From Rhizopus arrhizus (lineage: Eukaryota > Mucoromycota > Mucoromycetes > Mucorales > Rhizopodaceae): 64,000 bases of DNA. The notes beneath the pieces are model-generated. The model worked only from the letters and a program-made list of their open reading frames with translations, was not told the DNA's origin and made no database searches. The stretch is from NCBI GenBank assembly GCA_024220505.1, contig JAKZZE010000012.1, forward strand, positions 1 through 64,000, read 5' to 3'. Both the position numbers and the translations under genes were made by a program. Positions 43,789-54,591 of this stretch are shown piece by piece; position 1 is the stretch's first letter; every line of letters starts with the position of its first letter.

Positions 43789-44429
43789 TATTAGATATGG
43801 AGCCTACCGTTTTCGCTCTTAGATGGCTTCTTTTGATTTAAAGAGAATAAAGTATCCTTTTGCTTTCCTTTAGTTTTCCAATGTGTTTTTATGTATGAAA
43901 TATACGAACAAAAAGAAAAAGTGTCTCCAGAAATTGATTTAAATGTTGAAAAGAAATACTCTCATCCCATTCATATAGATTTATTCAAACACAGCTACAA
44001 CCGAATAATAGTAATGTGCCTACAATGAGCTTACACCATGTAGTAGCTTGCAATAAAAGGTATTTGTTTTCTAGATTCACATAGAATAGTAGTTATAGTA
44101 TATATGACTCGGGGAGTTATTAGCGTCTGAATGTGTCAAGTTTTTTATGTTTTTTCATCAAACCTCAATGATAAATATGTTAAGAACATACTTGATAAGC
44201 ATAAAATATTGGACCGTCATCTTGTAATGTCACTGCATAACGATGATACATTCACTGATCAAAATATCCATTAAAGGTCCTTTTCTGAGACCAATAAAAC
44301 TGTTTTAATCATATCAATTCTCGCAAGGTTTATATTCTAAAAAGATATGGTGTTATGAACATATCATAGTATGATTTTAAAAGCATGTTCATATGGGTGT
44401 TTTATTACAACAGTAGATGATTTGACTAG
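43789..44429. other. intergenic, no feature recognised
   Basis: 640 bp of AT-rich DNA between the Fanzor-like relic and a Tc1 relic. I saw no ORF, TIR or structured repeat. Confidence 0.6.
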
Positions 44430-45515
44430 AGAAGCCATAAAGAACTTGATTGCAAGCATCAGCACTTCGACTCGATAAGCTTTCATTCGACGAATTTATG
44501 CTTTCCTTTAGCTATAGCCTAAAACTGCTCAATTGGGTTGAGCTCTGGCGAACAAGGAGGTAAGTACATTACTCTATAGCCTGTACTCTCAATTTTTCTT
44601 ATAATTGGATGAGACTTATGAATAGTACAGTAATCTATAACGAGATAACTACTCATAAGACTTTCGCCCAAGTCCATGATATCAAGAAGCTCGTTTATAA
44701 ATCTTACAAAGTGGGCAGTAGCTGTACCTTTTGCCACTGGCTTGTTGTTCTCAACGGCAGTACTTTTCTCTACACCAGCGTACTCTATAGTAGGCTCTTT
44801 AATAATAATGTCGTCTGCTCTTTGCTCTTTGCCTCCTGCAAGCTTTCTTTTTTTTTTGTTTTGTTTTGTTTGGCAGCCTACAAGTTATTGTCATAGTTTC
44901 TTGTCATAGGGTCGAAGGTTGGCTTCTTTATTGAAATGAGCATATTGTTTCTCAAGTAGTGGTTCATTTGAGTCTTTGAAATCTTCAAGTCCTCAAACTG
45001 CTATTTCAGAGAATCAATAATGTCATTAGCACAAAGTTGTGAGTCTTTTTCTATTATTTGTTGAATGTGCTGCTCATGCTCAGGAGTCAGTGAGTTGGGT
45101 CGGCCGGGAATTCTTTGCAACTTTTTGTAAACTACCTTCCCAGTTTCTTGATAATGTTTCCACCAGCACATAGCAGTACGAGGATTAATTCCAAGATCCT
45201 TTGCATGCAAAGTCACTTTTTCTCTTTCCGTAGGACCCTCGATCATTCAGTCAATAGATATCTCTCTGGTTTGGTCGTTGTAGTCTTTATAGACGCTGCT
45301 TTCTTGACCACTTTTATAGCCTTTTTGTTAAATCTTTTGTAGTAATTTCTTTCTCTGCTGGTTTGAGACTCAAATAGGACATTTGACTCGTTATGGTTTT
45401 AAGTACTACGTTTGGATCACTGATTTCGGTTAACACACCTTCCATCGGGTCGAAGACTCTCTCTCCATCCTTATTGTAGGCATTATTGTGTTCGTCTTCA
45501 TAAAAAATGTATTTT
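44430..45515 (-). pseudogene. decayed Tc1-type transposase gene
   Basis: N-terminal part near 45380-45510 (SDPNVVLKTITSQMSYLSLK), then a helix-turn-helix region at 45001-45246 (LGINPRTAMCWWKHYQETGK, RIPGRPNSLTPEHE), and the DDE end at 44519-44737 (YLVIDYCTIHKSHPIIRKIE, MYLPPCSPELNPIEQF). Stops and frame changes separate these blocks and part of the core is missing. It belongs to a different Tc1-like family from 28408-30344. Confidence 0.78.
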
Positions 45516-46306
45516 TTGTTATTTTATTCAATTAGAGCGAAAGGAAAGAAATAAAGCTTTTACATCATAGCCGACAATAATCCCCCAGTAAAGTCAATTT
45601 GGCTTGGCCCAAAAAGACAAAGTAAAATTTTCAAGAGCGACAGTTGTTTGCTAGTAAACAGCCAAGCATTTTTCAGGTAGCGCCATTTATTTTTGTTTAG
45701 ACGTTATATTTTATTAAAGATCCAATTGAGCGTTAAAAAATAAAACAAGTGACCAGCCAAACCAGATTAATCAGTTTGGAGGTCTGATGTTAGAAAAAAC
45801 CTCTTCGGGTTCAAGGGTAAAAAAAGGAGAAAGGAAAGTAGGGTGCATAGAGAGACATACGAAGTTAGTTAAATTGTCTCAGCCATTCAATTAGTTTTTG
45901 ACCATGAGGTGTCTTGCATGGGATGGTTGTATAGTGTTGTATTTGATCTAACTCATGAAAGATAAAACATATAACGGGCCATCGACAGGTCCAGGACAAA
46001 GCAATACTAGAGGGAGCAAATGCGCGTGTCGGAAGCATATTCAAAAGGAAAGATATAGGATCAGCTATTATTTCAGGCATACAGAGACGGCGATGCGTAT
46101 TTAGGCAGCTGATGGCGTGACGTCTTGACAAGTTATTCCATTTATTTTTAAGTAACCGCCATTTGTTTTTTCAGAACGTTTTGTATATATAATAAATGTT
46201 TTAACTGCTTTCAATAAAAGAATGGTCTGTGCGTTAATTAAAGCACCGATTATTTCGTTCAACTGTAGTTGAATAATAATAATGACATTCAAGAGCAAGT
46301 ATGAGT
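45516..46306. other. intergenic with one possible coding relic
   Basis: AT-rich. A minus-strand ORF at 45865-46131 (88 codons, with WPVICFIFHELDQIQHY and TPHGQKLIEWL) has protein-like composition and may be a remnant of a repeated gene, but I could not assign it. The phrase CGCCATTT recurs near 45682 and 46150. Confidence 0.4.
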
Positions 46307-46503
46307 TACAGTATTTCAGTGTAAAATTAGACGATTTCAAAACTTTTATTGGACAGTTTTTAATTTCAGTCTGGATGCATTTTATTTTTTTTGGACAGGT
46401 TCAAAAATTAAATTAGACACTTTCACTTTCTCAAATCAGACGTTCATAAAAAATTTCTGGACCTTTTCCCTTTTCTTCTTTAGTTATTCATACATATTTT
46501 ACA

Positions 46504-47816
46504 ATGGATTTTATACATTATAAGCCTGAATTTGATTATTATCCAGACAGTGAAACGGATGATGAGAGAGATAAAGATGTAGCAATGGATTATGGTTACA
46601 TTCTGCAATTAACTGACTTGGACTCTTGCGAGCCAGTTTTTGACGTCAAAATGGAGGAACCAATCGAGGAGCCAATAACAGTAGAACCAACAATGGAAGA
46701 GATTATCACTGATTTTAATGCGATATCTATTACAGATAACAGCAAGAAGAAGAACAAATATGGCCCGGAGCAGATTCGTGCTTTTATTGAGCTTATTCAG
46801 GAAGAAGGGTTGAGTGTGCCAAAAGCTGCCAAGCAGTGCATGATTCCAAGAAGTAGTGCATACCTTCTACTAAAGGAATTCAATGCAGGTAGTGGCGATG
46901 TACTTCCTGGTAAATCATTAAAGAAAAAAGCGAACAAAGGTACACCTGTAAAGCTTTTATCTGAACATACGGAATTTCTTGTAAAGCTCTTCGATAACAA
47001 CCCTTCATCGACTCTTGAGATGGCTAAAGAGGCATTATGTAAAGATTTTGTCGGATTTACTATTTCTTCGCAAAGCCTTTGGAAGCACTTGACAGAGAGC
47101 TGTCATTTTTCTTTGAAGCAAGCGTCGAAATACAATGCAGATAGAAACTCTGAAAGAACTCTTCTTCGTCATGACATAGTATGCAAATGGAAAGAAAATG
47201 GTGTCGACTTTCAGAAGAACTGTGTTTTCATTGATGAGGCTGGGTTTCATACTCAAATGATGAGAAGTCGCGCATGGTCGAAATAGGCGAACCTGCTATT
47301 GTACAAGTTCACAGCAGACGTGGAGCAAATGTTACAATTGTCGGCTGTATTTCTCCTTTTGGAACCATCAACTTTTCTAAAGTTGAGCCATTGAAGCGAT
47401 TAGATATGGAGAAACTCGAGGAGGAATTTAAGGAACATACAACTAAAAAGAGAAAAGCTAATGTTTTGGAGAAATTCAAGTCAAAACCTCTTAAGAAAGG
47501 AACAACCGCGTACCATATTGTTAAATTTATCGAAGCTGTCATGGATGTTCTTGATAAGCATAACAAAAAGGGAATGTTTATAGTTATGGACAACTGTAGA
47601 ATTCACCACTCTGCGTTTGTCGTAGACGCAATTAACAAACGAGGCTATAAGCCTCTTTTTATGCCTCCATATTCTCCATTTTTGAATCCAATTGAAGAAT
47701 GCTGGGCTAAAATTAAAAGTAATATCAAACGAAATCCTTTAGACACCAACTCAAAACTCACGCCACGAATTGTTGAAGCATGTCAATCAGTAACTGCTGA
47801 GGACTGCATGGGATAG
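46504..47816 (+). pseudogene. Tc1/mariner DD34E transposase, one frameshift
   Basis: About 437 residues in two frames. Acidic N-terminus; helix-turn-helix region about residues 80-150 (YGPEQIRAFIELIQEEGLSV, KAAKQCMIPRSSAYLLLKE); DDE_3 catalytic core with D in CVFIDEAGF, D in VMDNCRIHH and E in LNPIEECW, the last two 34 residues apart. At about 47280 (TCGAAATAGG) one base appears to be missing: the first frame stops at 47286 and homologous sequence continues in the next frame (IGEPAIVQVHSRRGANVT). Apart from this break the protein is complete, so inactivation is recent. Confidence 0.85.
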
Positions 47817-48030
47817 ATCAGGCACGCAGAAACTTATTGGGATAGATGTATGAATAAAGAGTTGAACCTTAAATAGTAGTAAAACTGTAAATTGTCTTCC
47901 AGAAAGTAACTGATTCTGTCCAGAAATTTTTTATGAACGTCTGATTTGAGAAAGTGAAAGTGTCTAATTTAATTTTTGAACCTGTCCAAAAAAAATAAAA
48001 TGCATCCAGACTGAAATTAAAAACTGTCCC

Positions 48031-49419
48031 ATGGTTCTTTCCGCTATTAATCACGACATTACTAGCAAGGCTAATAATCCTCCTGGGGTAGCCGATTCTC
48101 ACCATAATCCTAACAACAAACCGTTTGAATTCAAAACATGGGCGCAAACAGTTAAAAACCAAAAACGAAGTGTCTCATTTCACAACAAGTCAGATGTTAA
48201 TAACGTAGCTAATCTGGAAAGTCAAACAGTTTTTCTTCAAGCTATTGATAAACACTCTATCGTTATTGCCGCTTCAGAATTTGAAGGCTTGAATTTTAAA
48301 GATAGAAGCCTTAACCTTGTTCTCAGAGACCAATTTCCTAAAGGCATAGGCCTTAGGGAAAGAAAAGTTGGTAGAGCCCATCAATACATTGAGCTTAATT
48401 TTGATAATGAAGAAGATAAGATGGAAGCATTGAATAAGGAGTTTTTGATTCTCGGTAGAAAAGTCAAAGTACAGGCAACGATGGATAAAAATTCGGATGT
48501 GATCAGAATAGGGATCACCAATATTCCTTATGAAAAGGATGACAAATTGAAACCGTTGATGATTCAGTTATTTGAGAAGTATGGGAGCATTTTGGAAATA
48601 GGACACCATCATACAGTGGATGGTGGTTGGTTTAATGGCAGGGGGTATGTTACTCTTGTCAAGGATAAAACTAAAAGTTATGAGCCTCTTACACCCCAAA
48701 TCCCATCTTGGGAACAAGATCACTATTTACATATTGTCTGGAGCAATATGAAGCCCATCTGCAATCTTTGCCATGTTGACGATCACACTCGAGTGAATTG
48801 TCCAGTTCTTCTTCGTAGAAGAAAAGCTTGCTTTATCTGTGAGAGTACTCAACATTTAAAAGCCCAATGTCCTGATGCCCCTTGGAATCGTAAGAGAAAA
48901 CAAGTGGCAACCCACCGCTCTAGGGTGATGAAAGCTAATGTAGAGCAGATGAATACCGAAAAAGGGACGGTTATATTGAGTAACCTTCAAGAAATGGATA
49001 TGGAACTGTCAGAAGAAGATAATAGTAAGCCCGACAGTGCATCTGTAGCAGAAGACAAAGATGATTTTCAGGAAGCCATTTCTACTTTAGACTCAGTAGA
49101 AGAAGAGAACATTGACGGTAGTAACTTATCTACTCCAATCGATGAAGATTCAAGTCAGAGGAAAACGGGCAGAAAAGAAGCCGCCAAGAGGTTACTGCAC
49201 CCACTTGTCACATTTAATAGCCTCTCTATGAATATGCAGAAACGTAACAACTCGGAAGCATTTACACCTACTTCAGCTGTTGAAAGATCCAAGAAAAAAT
49301 CAACTCTTTTCGACGATAGTTTAGAAGTAGAAGAAAATGCAACATTTGAAGACGAATATGATGAAAATAACTCGGCGGCAGGAGGATCATCACAGCCCTC
49401 CACTAAACTCAACTTATAA
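48031..49419 (+). CDS. LINE ORF1 protein (462 aa)
   Basis: RNA-binding/nucleocapsid-like protein of a non-LTR retrotransposon. About residues 60-200 resemble the RRM-like DUF4283-type region found before zinc knuckles in such ORF1s (IRIGITNIPYEKDDKLKPLM). Two CCHC knuckles follow: CNLCHVDDHTRVNC (near residue 245) and CFICESTQHLKAQC (near 269). The tail is acidic and Ser-rich. The ATG used is the first in frame, directly at the insertion border, so the natural N-terminus may be missing. The stop TAA overlaps the ORF2 start codon. Confidence 0.85.
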   Translation: MVLSAINHDITSKANNPPGVADSHHNPNNKPFEFKTWAQTVKNQKRSVSFHNKSDVNNVANLESQTVFLQAIDKHSIVIAASEFEGLNFKDRSLNLVLRDQFPKGIGLRERKVGRAHQYIELNFDNEEDKMEALNKEFLILGRKVKVQATMDKNSDVIRIGITNIPYEKDDKLKPLMIQLFEKYGSILEIGHHHTVDGGWFNGRGYVTLVKDKTKSYEPLTPQIPSWEQDHYLHIVWSNMKPICNLCHVDDHTRVNCPVLLRRRKACFICESTQHLKAQCPDAPWNRKRKQVATHRSRVMKANVEQMNTEKGTVILSNLQEMDMELSEEDNSKPDSASVAEDKDDFQEAISTLDSVEEENIDGSNLSTPIDEDSSQRKTGRKEAAKRLLHPLVTFNSLSMNMQKRNNSEAFTPTSAVERSKKKSTLFDDSLEVEENATFEDEYDENNSAAGGSSQPSTKLNL

Positions 49420-52400
49420 TGATTATGAATAATCATAGTAATAAGATCATAAATATGAAGATAGGCTCAATTAATTGCAGAACAATTTACAAAAATAACA
49501 ATTTACAACACACCGACAACTTTATTCGATATCTAAGACAACAGCAACTAAACATATTATTATGTCAAGAAACAAATATACCTCTTCATTCATTCGATAA
49601 AATAACTCAATCACTCAACATGAAATTTCAAGCGCATCAGACACTGTGGACCAAGTACTGTGGAATCATCAACCTCAATCAGTCCCAAAATATGGAATTA
49701 ATTCAACAATCGGACGATCAAAGGTTTTTACTTGTTAAGCTCACTTGGTCAGATGAATCTATACAACCCATTTTTATACTAAACCTCTATGCTCCAGCAA
49801 GCAATGCAGCTGACAGGAATGTCTTCTTCTCGAGCATCATACATCAACTAAACTCCTTAGATAGTTCGAATACTATTATTCAAAATCTCTTCATAGCAGG
49901 GGATTTCAACTTCTCATTCGACAACAATTCTTACCACAACACAAGACGATCAAATGTCCCACAACACTTTCTGCGGTTTATGCTTTCTCAGTTTGAGGAC
50001 TGTATAAATCACGTGGAAGACGGTATCAGTTACCGACCAACTTTTCGAAGAGCAGATTCATCCACTTGTATAGACTATATATTTGCAAACAAAAGCATTC
50101 ACAACAATTGTAACAACGGGAATGTTGAATACATGAACAAAGAATGGACAGACCATGCTCTTTTATCTATAAACTTAACCGTAGGAACCTCTTCAACTGG
50201 AAAGGGTCTCTGGAGAGCCAATCCAAATTTAGCCAAGAACCCAGCATACGTTCGCAAGCTCAATGAACAAATAGAACAATACATTACTCATAAGCTAGCC
50301 AAATATAATAACTCTCCTCAAGAGAAATGGGATCTACTCAAGAAAATGGTTAAAAAGGTTACTCAAAACTTTTGCAGAAATAGATGCCAATGGAGGAATG
50401 ATCAGATCAAGCAGCTCCAAAGCCAAAGAAATGATATCTTCAGGCGGTACTCCGACAACCCAACTTGTTTGAATATCTTGCTTCCTGAAGTTGAGAATCA
50501 GCTTGCAAAGTTACAAACCGAAATAGCTGAAATAGATATCCTTAGAGCAGGTAAACGATGGATCGAAAACAATGAGAAATCAGCCGGATACCTCAAAAGA
50601 ACAGCCGAATCAAGAAATATCAAGCGAAATATCACTAAGATTGTCCATCCAGAAACTGGCTTGGAATGCTTAGATATTAAAGCGAAACTTGATGCAGCTT
50701 CCAATTTCTACTCTACACTTTACTCCGCAGAACCCATTGATCATCAGGATCTCGAGTCAATGCTAAATACGATAGATAAACAGGTATCACCAAACGACGC
50801 TAAACATATAATCAGCAGCATTTCGTTTGATGACATTCTAGATGGATCGAGAAGAACTCCTCATAAAAGTAGCCCAGGCATGGATGGATTACCCTATGAG
50901 ATCTTAAACTTGATAATTGGTCACCCTAGCTGCAAGTCTCTAGTACTAGAGGTTTACAATGACGCTATAAACAAGGCGCTTTTTCCAAAATCATGGCAAC
51001 AAACTTGTTTGGTTCTCTTACCCAAGACTGGTGACCTTACAAGCCTAAGTAACTGGCGCCCAATCTCACTGATTAATACAGATTGCAAAGTCTTTACAAG
51101 GATCATGAATAGCAGGATTATGGGTATCTCATCCAAATTGATCACTCGTTTCCAATCAGGCTTCATGCACAGCCGGTTTATAGGAGATCATGGCTTCGCA
51201 TGTCGGTTGATTATGGAGGATGCCTCTAAATTAACGTCAATATCAGAAAGTTTAGGGGTCATGTTAGATCAAACAAAGGCCTACGACCGTATCCACCCCG
51301 AATATTTGTGCAAAGTACTCAATAGGTTTGGTTTCCCCAATAAATTCATCAAGTGTATCCACGACCTTTTCTTTGGCAATTCAATTTCCGTCAACGTGAA
51401 TGGATCCTTGTCTGACAGTATACAGCAATTGCGCGGATTACGTCAAGGAGACTCGATTTCACCTATACTTTTCAATCTTGCAATAGAACCATTCTTACTA
51501 TCCATCCTTAACAATGAAATTATTGATGGTTACTGTCTTAAAGCTAGAAGATCCAACTCTGACTTGCAATTAACAGCACCAAGACCAGTTAAATTATTAG
51601 CCTACGCAGACGATATACTCATATTTATCAATTCTAAGGAAGAATTTCTGGAACTACAAGAGTGTCTAAAAGTATATAATGGTGCGTCTAACTCTCAAGT
51701 CAACTATTCCAAGTCGGTGGCATTCCCTTTAGCCGGTGGAACCACATTCAACAATCGAGAACTCAAAGAACTAATCATTCATAATGGTCTCAGGTGGTTT
51801 GACTCTCAATCATTAGGCTACATCAAGTATCTTGGATACCCAATATGGTTCACCAACGATCAACGAACTATATTCCATAAAGAAACCATCCGCAAGCTTG
51901 AAAGCTCGGTTAACATTCATTCCCAGCGTCAACTTTCCGTTTATGGCAGGGCACACATTGCTAATACACTCATACTCTCCAAGTTGTGGCATTTTCTGCG
52001 AATTACAAGCCTCCCAAAAAGCTTTTACAACAAGGTGTCTTCTATTGTGTATCAATTCGTGACTCACAACCTGTTTCCCAGGATTGCTCGGACAACTCTA
52101 GAGCAGCCGAAAAATAAAGGTGGTGTCTCATTATTGAATGTAGAAGTTCAGCAAAAGGTTTTCCAGTTTCGATATATCAATCCATTGCTGTTAAACTGTC
52201 GTCAAAGGATACCAGACTTCCTGTACAAGATGTTGATATTTACTCTGCAATCTTCCTTTGATGCTCCCTCACACGTCATCCCTTTGATATTCAAACATTC
52301 CAGATCATACGGTAACATGAAAGGCCTCCATCCACTAATCCCCATGTTTAGTGCTTTGGACTCCTGTCCTCGTTTACCTACAGAAAATGACTTGACAATA

Positions 52401-53309
52401 TCATCACAAACTAGTCTACTCATTCCCTTCAAAGATATATGCGAAGAAGACCCACAAGAAAACTTCAAGTTCAGTAAGTTTCTCCAAGCACAAAAAGTGT
52501 ATCATTTCTTTGAACGAGATTTCCTTTCAGATGGTATACAGTTCAAAAACAGGCAACATTGTGGCTCTCCCAATCTTCTACAAAAAATCAAAAATGCCGT
52601 TCTTACTGGAAACCTTACCTTCAAGCCGTATTTTGCATCCTTATTATCAGCTGAACAGCAAGATCTTGAATTGGACAATGAAGAGCATCCAACTGAACCA
52701 AATATCAACTTTGACCCATTCATTCAACAGATGAGCTATGAAGATATCAATATAACAGCATTGAAGAATCGTCAATTAAAGACAATGTTTAGCTTCAACT
52801 CAAACTCACAAATCACAAACATAAGTCACAACAACTGGAAAGCTTTTATCAGTAGCCCTATGCACCATATTCCTAGGAATGTATGGTACAGACTTCTTCA
52901 TAAGAAATTATCCACTCGAGCCAATCTGCATAGAATCATACCAGCAAAGGTAGACGATGACTATTGCCAATTGTGCAAGCTACCAGAAACAGAGCAGCAT
53001 ATGCTCTTTACTTGTATTCAAAAACAAGACTTGTGGAACGCAGCCTTCAAGAAATACTTGTCAAATCCTAAAGGTCCCAGTTGCAGCTCAATATTCGAGG
53101 ACCTATCTACACTTAGATTATCCAAGTATTACATCTTACACTATCATGACAAGTTTACAATCTATGATTTTTTTGCTACAGTCATTCGATTCATTTGGAA
53201 AGCCCACTGGCAACAATTCTTTGAACAGACTCCTATCTTGGATGAGATTGTCATCAATCAAATCCAAAAAGAGCTATTGAAACTATCTGCTTACAATTCT
53301 CTATGCTAA
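49419..53309 (+). CDS. LINE ORF2: endonuclease-reverse transcriptase (1296 aa)
   Basis: Provides nicking and target-primed reverse transcription. Residues about 14-255: APE/EEP endonuclease (GSINCRTIYK, LLCQETNIPL, FIAGDFNFSF, CIDYIFAN, EWTDHALLSI). About 470-770: RT with WRPISLINTDCKVFTRIMNS, FQSGFMHSRFIGDH, GLRQGDSISPILFNL and catalytic AYADD (D near residue 731). C-terminal zinc-finger-like CQLCKLPETEQHMLFTC near 1185. The frame is uninterrupted, and the inverted copy at 59087-62977 encodes the same protein, so both may be functional. Start codon overlaps the ORF1 stop (TAATG, 49417-49421), suggesting termination-reinitiation. Most like L1/Tx1-type elements by domain order; the clade is uncertain. 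Confidence 0.93.
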   Translation: MIMNNHSNKIINMKIGSINCRTIYKNNNLQHTDNFIRYLRQQQLNILLCQETNIPLHSFDKITQSLNMKFQAHQTLWTKYCGIINLNQSQNMELIQQSDDQRFLLVKLTWSDESIQPIFILNLYAPASNAADRNVFFSSIIHQLNSLDSSNTIIQNLFIAGDFNFSFDNNSYHNTRRSNVPQHFLRFMLSQFEDCINHVEDGISYRPTFRRADSSTCIDYIFANKSIHNNCNNGNVEYMNKEWTDHALLSINLTVGTSSTGKGLWRANPNLAKNPAYVRKLNEQIEQYITHKLAKYNNSPQEKWDLLKKMVKKVTQNFCRNRCQWRNDQIKQLQSQRNDIFRRYSDNPTCLNILLPEVENQLAKLQTEIAEIDILRAGKRWIENNEKSAGYLKRTAESRNIKRNITKIVHPETGLECLDIKAKLDAASNFYSTLYSAEPIDHQDLESMLNTIDKQVSPNDAKHIISSISFDDILDGSRRTPHKSSPGMDGLPYEILNLIIGHPSCKSLVLEVYNDAINKALFPKSWQQTCLVLLPKTGDLTSLSNWRPISLINTDCKVFTRIMNSRIMGISSKLITRFQSGFMHSRFIGDHGFACRLIMEDASKLTSISESLGVMLDQTKAYDRIHPEYLCKVLNRFGFPNKFIKCIHDLFFGNSISVNVNGSLSDSIQQLRGLRQGDSISPILFNLAIEPFLLSILNNEIIDGYCLKARRSNSDLQLTAPRPVKLLAYADDILIFINSKEEFLELQECLKVYNGASNSQVNYSKSVAFPLAGGTTFNNRELKELIIHNGLRWFDSQSLGYIKYLGYPIWFTNDQRTIFHKETIRKLESSVNIHSQRQLSVYGRAHIANTLILSKLWHFLRITSLPKSFYNKVSSIVYQFVTHNLFPRIARTTLEQPKNKGGVSLLNVEVQQKVFQFRYINPLLLNCRQRIPDFLYKMLIFTLQSSFDAPSHVIPLIFKHSRSYGNMKGLHPLIPMFSALDSCPRLPTENDLTISSQTSLLIPFKDICEEDPQENFKFSKFLQAQKVYHFFERDFLSDGIQFKNRQHCGSPNLLQKIKNAVLTGNLTFKPYFASLLSAEQQDLELDNEEHPTEPNINFDPFIQQMSYEDINITALKNRQLKTMFSFNSNSQITNISHNNWKAFISSPMHHIPRNVWYRLLHKKLSTRANLHRIIPAKVDDDYCQLCKLPETEQHMLFTCIQKQDLWNAAFKKYLSNPKGPSCSSIFEDLSTLRLSKYYILHYHDKFTIYDFFATVIRFIWKAHWQQFFEQTPILDEIVINQIQKELLKLSAYNSLC

Positions 53310-53556
53310 TTTCTTTTGTATTTTCGCGACAAGTCACTGTTTAATACACTTGTATCGCTCTTAATCCTTATACTCTTTGATGAGTTTTAATAAACATTAA
53401 AATTTTCATCCATAAAAAAAAAAAAAAAAATTAAAAACTGTCCAATAAAAGTTTTGAAATCGTCTAATTTTAGACTGAAATACTGTATCTTTTCATTTTT
53501 CACAGTATGGTTACGTCACTTTTTTTTCACATTCTTTTTTTCTTTTTTTCTTTTTT

Positions 53557-53588
<32 letters not shown>

Positions 53589-53606
53589 CTTTCTTTTTCC
53601 TATTAG

Positions 53607-54170
53607 GCTTCTGTCTGAAAGAATGATCAAGAACGATGTGGCACTGTATCTTCGTAACTCTACGAGGTCGCGGCAGTCCTTGCCTTGCTTGTATTGTCGC
53701 GGAAAGATGGGCGTATTCGCGCTGACTTTAAGCCTTGGCTGGAGCGCCATCTCTAACTTTGGTTGTCAACATCTTTCTACAGGTCAAAGGTCTATCAGTA
53801 TGGCACTGGTCCACCTGCGGCAGTCACATCTTACCGCTACAGTATACTTATACTTTACTTATAATGAAGGTATGCATGTAATTCCCTATGGGTGCAATTA
53901 CTAACTCTTTTTTTTTTTTCTTTCTTTTTCCTATTAGGCTTCTGTCTGAAAGAATGATCAAGAACGATGTGGCACTGTATCTTCGTAACTCTACGAGGTC
54001 GCGGCAGTCCTTGCCTTGCTTGTATTGTCGCGGAAAGATGGGCGTATTCGCGCTGACTTTAAGCCTTGGCTGGAGCGCCATCTCTAACTTTGGTTGTCAA
54101 CATCTTTCTACAGGTCAAAGGTCTATCAGTATGGCACTGGTCCACCTGCGACAGCTGCATCATTTGCCTT
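53607..54170 (+). repeat. 331-bp tandem unit, two copies (left arm)
   Basis: Units start at 53607 and 53938; the second is cut at about 54160, where the sequence turns to GACAGCTGCATCATT. The unit is clearly GC-richer than its surroundings. It contains an intron-like structure: donor GTATGC at 53870, branch site TACTAAC at 53899-53905, T/C tract and TATTAG acceptor ending 53937. The exon-like part is 263 nt. ORFs are open on both strands but neither looks like a known protein. Confidence 0.85.
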
Positions 54171-54175
54171 AAACG

Positions 54176-54591
54176 GTCTTTGTTTGCATTACTTCATTCA
54201 AAACGATGCTCGCTTGTATAATACTCCATAGAATGCTATTTTTCGAAAGACATGCCAACAAGAACCATTAAGCAATTTGTAGAATACATGAACTTCAAAT
54301 CTATCCTCACCTTCACAGTCATATCAAGCATGCATAGGCCAAATCAATAAAGGCTCCTTGGACTCATAGTAAAGGAAGAAAGTCAACAGATATCACATTA
54401 ATGCTCAACTTGTCTTTTACGTGCTCTATCATGTTTATGCTGTGCTGATATCATTAAAGAAAATACGCTTAAATTTTTTTATGTATCTTTTCTGTTAAAA
54501 GTGAGAAACATTGAATAATTTATAACCGTCTGAAGCGTATGTTACAGATTTACATAACTCAGTGCCTTATAATTGTTGAAACAATAAATAT
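54176..54591. other. arm-specific unique segment and 3' flank of the loop gene
   Basis: 54176-54475 is shared (inverted) with 56941-57240 and has no gene; an AATAAA lies near 54346. 54476-54591 is the 3' flank of the gene in the palindrome loop. Confidence 0.6.

Larger units (their letters stand above)
48030..53429 (+). mobile_element. APE-type non-LTR retrotransposon (LINE), 5.4 kb, left arm copy
   Basis: Flanked by the 14-bp direct repeat ATTAAAAACTGTCC (48016-48029 and 53430-53443), with an A-run of about 16 at the 3' end (53414-53429) and AATAAA-like signals nearby. Two ORFs overlap as TAATG. ORF1 begins one base after the 5' TSD, so the element has no 5' UTR and is probably slightly 5'-truncated. 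It sits in the right TIR of the mariner element. Confidence 0.92.
46309..53485 (+). mobile_element. Tc1/mariner element with ~150-bp TIRs, split by a LINE
   Basis: Left end CAGTATTTCAGTGTAAAATT at 46309 after TA (46307-46308); right end is its inverse at 53485 followed by TA (53486-53487). Inverted repeats run about 150 bp: 46309-46462 against about 47897-48015 plus 53444-53485. The LINE 48030-53429 interrupts the right TIR. It encodes the DD34E transposase at 46504-47816. Confidence 0.87.
48396..54475 (+). repeat. left arm of a large inverted repeat
   Basis: Inverse complement of 56941-64000: coordinates sum to 112396 across the LINE (49419/62977, 53309/59087). It includes the LINE, the mariner TIR end, two copies of the 331-bp unit and a 300-bp unique segment up to 54475. 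By eye the ORFs are identical. The right arm is about 1 kb longer because it has five units. Confidence 0.92.

Noticed and set aside
45865..46131. 88-codon minus-strand ORF as a gene
   Set aside because: Protein-like in places but no family, no splice context and no start preference; left as a possible relic in the intergenic entry.
53623..54172. Short ORFs on both strands of the 331-bp unit as protein genes
   Set aside because: Both strands are open because of GC-rich sequence without stops; no domain is recognisable and the exon-like length is not divisible by three.
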